DNA of 15,051 nt from Planctomycetia bacterium (lineage in GTDB: Bacteria > Planctomycetota > Phycisphaerae > Phycisphaerales > UBA1924), in the NCBI GenBank assembly GCA_005776545.1, contig SXOY01000313.1:1-15051 (forward strand), read 5' to 3'. Below, in pieces: positions 7,648-14,509 of the stretch. Numbering within the stretch: position 1 is the first letter of the stretch; each line of letters starts with the position of its first letter. The notes beneath the pieces are model-generated. The model saw only the letters and a program-made list of their open reading frames with translations. It ran no database searches and was not told the DNA's origin. The position numbers were made by a program, and so were the translations under genes.

Positions 7648-7719
7648 TGCAACGGGAGTCTATCCGAGCAAAGCGAGGGTCTAGAGTATTGTGTAACCCC
7701 AGGCTAAGCGAAGGACACA
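7648..7719. promoter_or_regulatory. Divergent intergenic region between the glycosyltransferase run and the zinc-ribbon pair
   Basis: These 72 bases separate two outward-facing genes and must hold promoters for at least one side if neither is read through from elsewhere. I see no -10/-35 pair that stands out on either strand. The + side ends in a clear ribosome-binding site, AAGGA at 7711-7715; the - side has none. Confidence 0.4.
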
Positions 7720-8352
7720 ATGCCAGCAATCCAATGCAACAAGTGCCAGAAATCAGTCGAATTTACGCCCGCACAGGCCGGAAAGTCGCTTCCCTGCCCA
7801 CATTGCGGAGAGATGAACACTCTTCCAACCCCGGACACCGCTACCACTGCCGAGTCTTCCGATCCAGCCGGCTCCAAAGGGCTTCCTTCAGCGACCGGTC
7901 CAGAAACCCCGGTGATGACAGTGCACCAAGCGATGTTCGGTTCTAAACCCTTCTCCTTCCTGATACTCTGTTTTGCGGCCATCGCTGGCATTGGAGGAGG
8001 GATTTACTTTGCAGTTGTTGCGCTGTTTCCGGCGGCAATCGCGGCATGCGGTGTCGGCGCTTTATGCCTGCTTACGCTGGTTTTTTGGCGAATGGTCCGA
8101 CATTCTCGGCGACTGGAGATTACGAATCGCCGGATCTTCGACAAACAGGGACTTCTATCCCGCAAGGTCAATGAAATCCGAATTCAGGACATTCGCGATA
8201 TGCAGGTCATTCAGAGCTTTCCGGAGCGTCTTCTCGGAGTCGGCCGTCTCAGCATCTCAACCGCCGGACAAAGCGATTATGAGATTGAAATCGCTGACAT
8301 TCCTTCCCCAAATAAGGTCCGGGAGGTTATTGACCTCTACCGCCGAATCTGA
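7720..8352 (+). CDS. Zinc-ribbon and PH (bPH2/DUF304-like) domain membrane protein
   Basis: This protein has 210 residues; ATG 7720 follows AAGGA by four bases. Domains in order: a zinc ribbon with Cys6, Cys9, Cys26 and Cys29 (QCNKC ... AGKSLPCPHCG), a form common in planctomycete membrane proteins; a Thr/Ser/Pro linker (35-75); two membrane helices (about 79-101 and 103-124); then a cytoplasmic PH-like domain (about 130-208) with RLEITNRRIF, KQGLLSRKVNEIRIQDIRDMQV, LLGVGRLSISTA and PSPNKVREVIDLY. This closely follows the YdbS/DUF304 pattern, in which the PH domain packs beside paired helices. Members are often linked to envelope or secretion processes but have no known reaction. It is followed by a second zinc-ribbon membrane protein gene, probably in the same operon. 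Confidence 0.87.
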   Translation: MPAIQCNKCQKSVEFTPAQAGKSLPCPHCGEMNTLPTPDTATTAESSDPAGSKGLPSATGPETPVMTVHQAMFGSKPFSFLILCFAAIAGIGGGIYFAVVALFPAAIAACGVGALCLLTLVFWRMVRHSRRLEITNRRIFDKQGLLSRKVNEIRIQDIRDMQVIQSFPERLLGVGRLSISTAGQSDYEIEIADIPSPNKVREVIDLYRRI

Positions 8353-8377
8353 CCGATGCTATCATCTGCCAGACATT

Positions 8378-8381
8378 GGAG
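8378..8381 (+). promoter_or_regulatory. Ribosome-binding site GGAG that decides the TTG start
   Basis: GGAG lies eight bases before TTG 8390 in the gap after the PH-domain stop codon. It is the only Shine-Dalgarno-like sequence in the gap and fixes the start of the small zinc-ribbon gene. Confidence 0.6.
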
Positions 8382-8389
8382 CCGCCGCT

Positions 8390-8716
8390 TTGAACTGGTT
8401 TCAAAAAGTTCGATTTCGCGTCCTCACCCTTGCGGTCGCGGTACTCATTGCAGGCATCACAGTTGCCAGCTTGAGTGCCTTTCCCGTGTGGCCAGTCGTT
8501 GGGGCAACCATCGCCGCGTTTGCTGTCGCTGTCAACACTTTCGGAAGCCGACTGAATACAGACATGTGCTATCACTGCGGCCAAGACCTCAAGGGACTTC
8601 CCTCTGGTGAGCATGGCGCAGTTTGCACTTCCTGCGGCAAACTCAGCTTCCCCGCAACCTCCACCGGCGAGACTATTGCGACAACTGAAGATCACGACGA
8701 TTCCGTCGAGACTTGA
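8390..8716 (+). CDS. Small zinc-ribbon membrane protein with a TTG start
   Basis: The frame is open far upstream inside the PH-domain gene, but the only supported start is TTG at 8390, preceded by GGAG at 8378-8381 with an eight-base spacer. No ATG or GTG of this frame lies between 8353 and the first membrane helix. The resulting protein has 108 residues: MNWFQKVRFR, two hydrophobic helices (about 11-28 and 33-52), a zinc ribbon with Cys60, Cys63, Cys79 and Cys82 (MCYHCGQDLKGLPSG ... CTSCGK), and an acidic Thr-rich tail. The 'CxxCGxDLxGLP' ribbon is a type I associate with planctomycete proteins. It starts 37 bases after the PH-domain gene, which also has a zinc ribbon and two helices, so the two may form one membrane complex. 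Function is unknown. Confidence 0.72.
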   Translation: MNWFQKVRFRVLTLAVAVLIAGITVASLSAFPVWPVVGATIAAFAVAVNTFGSRLNTDMCYHCGQDLKGLPSGEHGAVCTSCGKLSFPATSTGETIATTEDHDDSVET

Positions 8717-8723
8717 TTGATCC

Positions 8724-8777
8724 AAAAATAAACAGGTCTGAGTGGGATTCCTCCAACTCAGACCTGTGTTTTATTTT
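8724..8777. terminator. Bidirectional intrinsic terminator
   Basis: A perfect 12-base-pair stem is formed by 8732-8743 (ACAGGTCTGAGT) and 8756-8767 (ACTCAGACCTGT), with a 12-base loop that could add two more G-C pairs. On the + strand it is followed by TTTTATTTT (8769-8777); on the - strand it is followed by TTATTTTT (complement of 8724-8731). It sits between the convergent stops at 8716 (+) and 8784 (-), so it can end both transcripts. Confidence 0.93.
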
Positions 8778-8783
8778 ACTTTC

Positions 8784-10127
8784 TTACTGGCCACCGAGAA
8801 TTGCCGGTTTCAGCGGCGGAATCTCGTCCTGTTTACTCATTGGCCGAGTGATCCTGGGGTCCGGTCTTACTGTTCCAATAGCACCTTCGCGGCCCGTCGC
8901 CAAAGTGGCTGGCTTTCCAAACGCTGATGGGTGTAAATATCGACCCTTGTTCCAGGCTTCTTTTTCAACTTCTATTGGAATGCGATTCTCGTTGGCAAAC
9001 GCATCTTTGCGAATTCCGGTGACAAGCCACGAAACTTCGACATTGGGCGAACTGGTACGAATCGTGAATTGATTACTTTGTATCTTCTTGACAATCTTTA
9101 CCATTACCCAATCCGAATCTGATTCATCAAGCACCGTTAGTTGATAGCGAAAATCCTGGTTAAGGGCCTCACAATAATCGGGAAGCTTAACAGTTACATA
9201 TCCCGACTCATCCGTAACTACATTTCCATCGTATATGTTTTTCATATCCGGCGATTCAACAAATGAGTGGTACAGATATTTATTTTCCGGATCCAATGGG
9301 TGATCAATCTTAAATGAGCCTCCGCCCTTGGCGATGGTACCAGAGATCGTTACATTTCCGGTGAATGCGCCAGCAAGCCCGCCCGTCGCATTGCAAACAG
9401 CGTCAAGTGCAATCGGTGTTCCGCTACTGGAGCTTGCATACGCGAGCACCCCAGTCCCACCTGAGCTCATAGATTGAAATGAACCACCAATTGTTATCCC
9501 GGTTGCAGAGTTTGCCCGTCCAAGCACTCCAACGCCGGTCTCGCAATCCGCAGTGAACAATCCACCTGACGGCGAAAACGCCGAAGAATTTACAGATGAA
9601 ACTCCCATTACCCCAACACCCGAAAAACCTGCCGAATAAAATACGCCACCGTATCCACCGTCAGAATGCGTGGATTCGCCCCATACTCCCGTGCCCGAGT
9701 CGCCTGCAGCCTCAAAAAACCCGCCGAAATTTGAACCAGTCGTCGAGGTCGCCTTCGCATGTATCCCCGTGCCAGATACCGAAGACGATTCTGCCCACAC
9801 ACCCGCTCCTGCCCCGGTCGACGCAAAGTTGAACCCCTGTAATGCTCGCCCTGTCGGATTGTTCGTCTCACCCCAAATCGCGGTGGTTCGAACGCCGCTC
9901 GTTGGAGTCCCGGCAAACGCATGAAAGGTAATGACACGTCCGGTCAGAGCGTTATCCACAACATCAGACCGAATCAACGAGTTGTAAAAACCGGCCGTTC
10001 CGACATACGTGTTTCCAGTCACGTAATCAATACGACTCATTGCGCCCGTTGGTCCAGTCCACTGTGCTGCTGCAGTTGCAGTCGCTCCCGCAACACTTAT
10101 GAAACACACGGCGATCATGTTCCTCAT
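8784..10127 (-). CDS. Secreted glycine-rich repeat protein with conserved-looking C-terminal module
   Basis: The frame opens at 10211, but ATG 10127 has GGAG six bases upstream and begins a clear signal peptide (MRNMIAVCFISVAG...ATAAA, cleavage before QWTGP), so I start there: 447 residues. Residues about 77-260 hold imperfect repeats of 25-28 residues with the pattern GxGVxGxS...GGxF (for example GTGVWGESTHSDGGYGGVF, GVGVMG, GVGVLG, GTGVLA), resembling beta-helical fibre or tail-spike repeats. Residues about 269-403 form a separate module with GGSFKIDHPLDPENKYLYHS, FRYQLTVLDES and VSWLVTGIRKD. From memory, similar modules occur at the ends of hypothetical secreted proteins in several phyla; I know no function. 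A Pro-rich tail ends in LGGQ. It is probably exported and forms a fibre-like surface or extracellular protein. Confidence 0.75.
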   Translation of the reverse strand: MRNMIAVCFISVAGATATAAAQWTGPTGAMSRIDYVTGNTYVGTAGFYNSLIRSDVVDNALTGRVITFHAFAGTPTSGVRTTAIWGETNNPTGRALQGFNFASTGAGAGVWAESSSVSGTGIHAKATSTTGSNFGGFFEAAGDSGTGVWGESTHSDGGYGGVFYSAGFSGVGVMGVSSVNSSAFSPSGGLFTADCETGVGVLGRANSATGITIGGSFQSMSSGGTGVLAYASSSSGTPIALDAVCNATGGLAGAFTGNVTISGTIAKGGGSFKIDHPLDPENKYLYHSFVESPDMKNIYDGNVVTDESGYVTVKLPDYCEALNQDFRYQLTVLDESDSDWVMVKIVKKIQSNQFTIRTSSPNVEVSWLVTGIRKDAFANENRIPIEVEKEAWNKGRYLHPSAFGKPATLATGREGAIGTVRPDPRITRPMSKQDEIPPLKPAILGGQ

Positions 10128-10250
10128 TTGCTTCTCCAGTGCCGGCCTTCCACTGACATCAATCGCCACATGCACCAGCAAGTGTGCGTAATGACAGAGG
10201 CGTACCAACATGGAATCGGCAAACCCGGCGCTTTCCCTTGACTTTCAATC
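10128..10250. other. Short intergenic region upstream of the repeat protein
   Basis: These 123 bases lie between the aminotransferase stop and the repeat-protein ATG, both on -. They hold GGAG at 10134-10137, which fixes the start at 10127. I see no convincing terminator after the aminotransferase and no strong -10/-35 pair. A small inverted repeat (CAGTG...CACTG, about 10139-10157) overlaps the leader near the ribosome-binding site but is too short to interpret. Confidence 0.4.
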
Positions 10251-11741
10251 TCAGACGACCCTGGCCATGCCTCGCTCAATACACGCAAACACGCGAGGCC
10301 AATCTTCCATCTTCATCACCGGCAGCGGCGGCAACATTCGCACGTGATACGGGCCGTGCCCGCAATAAAACACTATGGCTCCCTCTTCAAAAATCGCTTT
10401 TGAAGCCTTTGTTATCTTGTCTTTCGCACCGCCAAATGGCGTAAACCGCATCATGCCGCCCATGCCGCCAGCTAACGCATCGCCGCTGCCGCCTAATGAG
10501 GGCACTGCCGGGAACCAGTCCGGATGACGGGCTGCAAGCGCCTTCACCTGTTCGCGGAACGCAGCATGGTGCTTGGCAAATAAGCCACTATCACCATAGA
10601 AATTCCCATCCCGCAGTCGTTCAACGATCCGTTGTCCGACCCGGAACGTACTGGTTTCGCCGGTAAAGGTTCCGGAAAGCAGACCCGCTTTGGGGTTGTA
10701 TTCTTCTGTATAAAGCGTCGCGCACGCCTGCGTCATCTTGCCCACGCAGAACACATCGACATACTGACCAAGATCAAACAGGTCATACGCAAACATCCGG
10801 TTTGTGCGGCCAAATGTCTGAATCTCATCGTCCCATATCGCGATCTTGTTCTTGCGACACACTTCCATCAATGCGACAAAGAAATCCCGATCGCCGATGT
10901 TGAACCCGCCTTCGCCTTGACACAATTCAAAAATGAAACACGCATGCTGCCCCGGATACCGCGTGATGTATTCGTTGAGTTGTGCAACTGCATTGTCTAT
11001 GAACTTGGCCTTGCCAATTCTCGCCGCCTCGACGGCATCCCAGAATGGCATGTAATCGACCAGCGTCGATAGCGGCACGCCTTGACGGTATTCCGAAGTA
11101 TCGCCAATTTGACACATAGTGATTGAACGACCCATGAAACAATCCCGGAACGCAATCACGCGATTCGCTGGAGCATGTTTCTGATAACAGACCTTGAGCG
11201 CGTTTTCATTCGCCATCGCGCCACCGGTGGAAAGATACGCATATTTCAAACGGCTGTTCTTCTTCGCCTCGTTCAGCAACACTTCGGAAAATGCATGCGG
11301 CTCGAAATTCGCCTGCAAATTCCCATGCTTTACAGTGTCATCGATACTCCCAAGAAGCGACTCTCGGATGTTCTCTGTGTCAGAGTGTCCAAAAAAGTGG
11401 ACGCCAATGCCACAGATCATGTCCCACTTCACACTTCCATCCGCAAGCTCCACCAGCGCTCCATTACCCGCGCCACTTCCGACGTATGGATACAACAGCG
11501 GCCGACCTCGCACATCTGCTGCTCGTTTCATAAGCGCTTCGTAGCTCTCTTTTTTCCCCGGATTCGCAGGCCGATCACCTGTGATCGATGCAGTCCGCGT
11601 ACGAACCTCTGCCAGGATCTGATCAACGGCAGCAATAATCGCGGGGCTTCGCTTCAACTCTTCACCAACCGTCGAAGGAGTTGCTGGGGCTGCCATGATA
11701 CTGGTAGTGCTATTAGTGGTACTCATAGTTGCGCTCGACAT
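10251..11741 (-). CDS. Class III PLP-dependent aminotransferase, substrate unknown
   Basis: The frame opens at 11756, but ATG 11741 has GGAG nine bases upstream; from there the protein has 496 residues. The fold type I class III signature is clear: DGSVKWDMICGIGVHFFGH near the N-terminus, STGGAMANENALK (171-183, cofactor phosphate loop), FELCQGEGG, IWDDEIQTFGRT (Asp304, which binds the pyridine nitrogen) and the likely PLP lysine Lys335 in FCVGKMTQAC. The wording around the lysine (GKxTQxC) recalls L-lysine 6-aminotransferase more than acetylornithine or GABA transaminases, but this is a resemblance, not an assignment. The first 25 residues are a Ser/Thr-rich low-complexity stretch. It is last in a tight leftward gene set, 18 bases after the M20 gene, so a shared pathway is plausible. 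Cytoplasmic. Confidence 0.88.
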   Translation of the reverse strand: MSSATMSTTNSTTSIMAAPATPSTVGEELKRSPAIIAAVDQILAEVRTRTASITGDRPANPGKKESYEALMKRAADVRGRPLLYPYVGSGAGNGALVELADGSVKWDMICGIGVHFFGHSDTENIRESLLGSIDDTVKHGNLQANFEPHAFSEVLLNEAKKNSRLKYAYLSTGGAMANENALKVCYQKHAPANRVIAFRDCFMGRSITMCQIGDTSEYRQGVPLSTLVDYMPFWDAVEAARIGKAKFIDNAVAQLNEYITRYPGQHACFIFELCQGEGGFNIGDRDFFVALMEVCRKNKIAIWDDEIQTFGRTNRMFAYDLFDLGQYVDVFCVGKMTQACATLYTEEYNPKAGLLSGTFTGETSTFRVGQRIVERLRDGNFYGDSGLFAKHHAAFREQVKALAARHPDWFPAVPSLGGSGDALAGGMGGMMRFTPFGGAKDKITKASKAIFEEGAIVFYCGHGPYHVRMLPPLPVMKMEDWPRVFACIERGMARVV

Positions 11742-11759
11742 CTTTCTGCTCTCCATCGA

Positions 11760-12983
11760 TCAATCATTTTTCCGTTCCGGCCACGCCTGCGACAGCCGCG
11801 AGATAAGCACGGCAAGTAACTGGCATCGTTCTACAAGGCTACTGATTTCAATCCATTCCTGCGGCGTGTGTAAACCGCCGCCTCGTACTCCAAGTGTATC
11901 AATCGTCGGGCACCCCGCGGCCTGCAGGTTGTTTCCATCGCAAACGCCGCCTGTTGAAGCAAACTTCATGGGCTGATTCAGGTCCGCCGCCGCCATCCGG
12001 GCACACTCAGCCAGTGCCATCGTCTGAGGGTTGCTCGGTTTCGAGGGTCTATTAAAACTGCGTTCCACCTTGATCCTGGGCAAACTCGGACCGGTTGTTG
12101 CGAGAGCGTCAATCCGCTCGGCGGCTTCTTGCTCAAGCTCTGGAGAGAAGTACCGCACATTCCCCCATGCCTTCGCCAGATCGGGAACAACGTTTGCTGC
12201 TTCGCCGCCAGAGATCCGCCCAATATTGCAGATCAAGCCGCGTTCCGGATCGGCAATTCCCGCCGCGGCAACGCACGCACGGGAGATCGCGGTAATAGCC
12301 GAGACTCCTGACTTGAAGTCTCTTCCAACATGGGCCGCTTTCCCAGTCGCTTCGATATAAAACTGTCCTGAACCTGGTCGCTCGGTCACCAGTGACCCAT
12401 CTGGCAACGCAGGCTCAAGTGCAATCCCGCAATCATGTTTCGCGCCAGTTGCCCTCAATGCCGAGTCACTGTGATACGAACCTGTCTCCTCATCGCTGTT
12501 CATGATGAAGGACCACCGGCTTGGTACTCCGCACTCCTCCAGTGCCTCCAGCGCCGCGAGCGCAATCACCAAGCCGCCTTTCATATCTACACACCCTGGA
12601 CCAATGGCCGTCTTGCCATCAGCACTGTGTGTCAATTTCTGAAACGGACCCGCTGGATCATGCACGGTGTCAAGATGTCCCGAAATCAGAATTCGTGCGC
12701 CCCTGCCATGCCCCGTCCGATCTGTCCGATCACACACCGCGGTCGGCGGGATGTCTCCTCCCGAATCCCCAACCCAGGCTGGCCGCACATCTCCGGGAAT
12801 GACAGTGGTAACCGCGCCCAGCTTCTCCAGCCGGTGACAAAGTTCGTCACGCGTTCTATTCAATCCAGCTGCGTTGTTTCGCCCCGTTGGAATACCAACG
12901 TGCAGCGCAAGGTCATCGACCAGCGCGGCGTGCCGCGATGCGATTAGAGTGCAGAGGCGTTGTTCGAGGTCGGTGAGTCCCAT
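11760..12983 (-). CDS. M20-family zinc amidohydrolase/peptidase (carboxypeptidase G2/ArgE/DapE type)
   Basis: This 407-residue protein carries every expected di-zinc ligand: His103 and Asp105 (SGHLDTVHD), Asp133 (GPGCVDMKGG), the catalytic Glu165 with Glu166 (SDEETGS), Glu190 (ALEPALPDG) and His372 (GGLHTPQEW). The dimerisation domain lies about 200-310 (QFYIEATGKAAHVGRDFKSGVSAI). Family members cleave C-terminal residues or N-acyl groups from amino acids and small peptides in the cytoplasm. The motif order is closest to the carboxypeptidase G2/ArgE group, but the substrate is open. The ATG at 12983 lies inside the M48 gene (40-base overlap) and has no Shine-Dalgarno, so translation may depend on coupling. 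The aminotransferase follows 18 bases downstream, compatible with a deacylation-plus-transamination pair. Confidence 0.9.
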   Translation of the reverse strand: MGLTDLEQRLCTLIASRHAALVDDLALHVGIPTGRNNAAGLNRTRDELCHRLEKLGAVTTVIPGDVRPAWVGDSGGDIPPTAVCDRTDRTGHGRGARILISGHLDTVHDPAGPFQKLTHSADGKTAIGPGCVDMKGGLVIALAALEALEECGVPSRWSFIMNSDEETGSYHSDSALRATGAKHDCGIALEPALPDGSLVTERPGSGQFYIEATGKAAHVGRDFKSGVSAITAISRACVAAAGIADPERGLICNIGRISGGEAANVVPDLAKAWGNVRYFSPELEQEAAERIDALATTGPSLPRIKVERSFNRPSKPSNPQTMALAECARMAAADLNQPMKFASTGGVCDGNNLQAAGCPTIDTLGVRGGGLHTPQEWIEISSLVERCQLLAVLISRLSQAWPERKND

Positions 12984-14506
12984 GAGGTGGTTTTCTTGTT
13001 ATCGACTGAACCGGGCGGCTGGATAAAGAAGTCCATGAGCGAGAGTGTCAGCCCCGCCAGTAGCGCAATGCACACGATCAGACGTACTAGTTTTGCCTCT
13101 CGATCAATTCCAAACTCTCCGAGCGGTTGCCCGATAAGTGACCGCAGTTTCCCCTGACGCGTATGTATTGATCCATGTCTAAAACTCAGGCGTTTGATGC
13201 CAATTCCATTAAGTTCTGCCACGCTTGAGAGTGCCTGCGACATTGCGTTGACCGAGGCTTGCGTGACCACAGCCGCATGAGAACCGGTTTCGCCATCGCC
13301 GATTTCACCCGCCGCCGGAAGCGATCTTGCCATGTGCCGCACGGCGAATGCATCTGCCTGCCACTCAAATCTCCTCGACACCATCCCAAAAACAGCGGCG
13401 ACAATTCCAAGCGAACTTAGACTCAAGATCCAAAGGAGAGTTGCTCCCGACTGCGACTCTGCGGAAATCCCGGCGAATCGACCGATCCAGCTAGTCACCC
13501 CGCCAGTCAAGAACACGCTTGCAACAATTGCGGCAGCAAGCCAGAGGATGTGACGATGCTTGATATGCGCCACCTCGTGTGCCATCACCGCCTCAACTTC
13601 ATGGGTTGGAAGTGATTCAAGCAATTGATCTGTCAGAAGAATGTACCGCACAGGTCTGAAGAACCCCATGGCCGCTCCATTAGCCATCGTCCCATGCGTG
13701 CGCCACACCAGGAGATTTCGCACCCCGACGCCGTATTTCCTGCACAAGTCCATCAGTCGCTCACGCAAGACCCCTTCGCCCAGGGGAACGGTGTCCCAGA
13801 CAAAAACAAGCACCAGCGGCACCAAACTCAACACCACCGCCACGCCCGCGAGTTGTACCGCCTCTGGAAGGTAGTACTTCCACGGAGATAACCCGACGAT
13901 CGCGCGTCCGTGTGCATCAATCAACCCCAGAATTTCCGGGACTTCCATATAGCAGAACTCACGCCAACCCATGAGCAGCGCCAATGGAACCGCGAAGAAC
14001 AAGATCTGATGCCGCACTTTGCCGACCACAAACGCTCGACGCGAAGGCAACGCAAACAATGGCCGCCCCGTGTACATCCATCGACTGAAAAGCGCATCGT
14101 ACCAGCGACGCTCTACTGAGTAGGCACCGAGCCAGAGCACACAGGCAAAGACCAGCAGCGGTGCCAGTGCCAGCAACTCGTCAACCAAAATGATGTCGCC
14201 AAGTGACGACCGGACGAAATCAAGCCAACCAAGTCCCAGCACTGCATAGTAAAACAAAGTACACGCCGCTACTTGCAACACCAGCAACGACACTTCATTC
14301 CAGGTAAAAGCCGACGGGTTCCCGCGCCGATCCAGTGCACGCGATGACAACATGCTCACCAACCAGCTGATGCACCCCAGGATTCCAAGCCCTCCCGCGA
14401 GAAACAACCAAGCGGGCGTGCTGGAATGTCCACGATTGTCTATCGCGTCTCCCATCGAATCATGAATGTAAATCGCCAAAAATGCGGCGATGACGAGAAG
14501 TTGCAT
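12944..14506 (-). CDS. M48-family membrane zinc metallopeptidase (Ste24/HtpX-like)
   Basis: This 520-residue protein starts at ATG 14506, with AAGG six bases upstream. About four to six hydrophobic segments in the first 240 residues (near 1-14, 32-53, 72-92, 108-130, 167-181 and 216-237) precede the protease domain. There HEVAH (His310, Glu311, His314) in VMAHEVAHIKHRH and Glu381 in RRFEWQADAFAVRHM give the complete M48 zinc site; two helices lie between them. SFRHGSIHTRQGKL (441-454) matches the usual 'HPS..ER...L' end motif, and a final helix (474-494) precedes a polar tail. Such enzymes degrade or process membrane proteins at the inner membrane. It follows the edge membrane protein by three bases and overlaps the M20 gene by 40, so it is operonic. 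The long N-terminal membrane part is more Ste24-like than HtpX-like. Confidence 0.9.
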   Translation of the reverse strand: MQLLVIAAFLAIYIHDSMGDAIDNRGHSSTPAWLFLAGGLGILGCISWLVSMLSSRALDRRGNPSAFTWNEVSLLVLQVAACTLFYYAVLGLGWLDFVRSSLGDIILVDELLALAPLLVFACVLWLGAYSVERRWYDALFSRWMYTGRPLFALPSRRAFVVGKVRHQILFFAVPLALLMGWREFCYMEVPEILGLIDAHGRAIVGLSPWKYYLPEAVQLAGVAVVLSLVPLVLVFVWDTVPLGEGVLRERLMDLCRKYGVGVRNLLVWRTHGTMANGAAMGFFRPVRYILLTDQLLESLPTHEVEAVMAHEVAHIKHRHILWLAAAIVASVFLTGGVTSWIGRFAGISAESQSGATLLWILSLSSLGIVAAVFGMVSRRFEWQADAFAVRHMARSLPAAGEIGDGETGSHAAVVTQASVNAMSQALSSVAELNGIGIKRLSFRHGSIHTRQGKLRSLIGQPLGEFGIDREAKLVRLIVCIALLAGLTLSLMDFFIQPPGSVDNKKTTSWDSPTSNNASAL

Positions 14507-14509
14507 GGA

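Noticed and set aside
7973..8389. Upstream extension of the small zinc-ribbon frame, overlapping the PH-domain gene
   Set aside because: It is out of frame with a well-supported protein, rich in Arg and Ser without domain sense; the TTG at 8390 with its Shine-Dalgarno explains the real gene.
10139..10157. Small inverted repeat near the repeat-protein ribosome-binding site, as a riboswitch or attenuator
   Set aside because: The stem has only five base pairs and there is no alternative pairing or conserved element.
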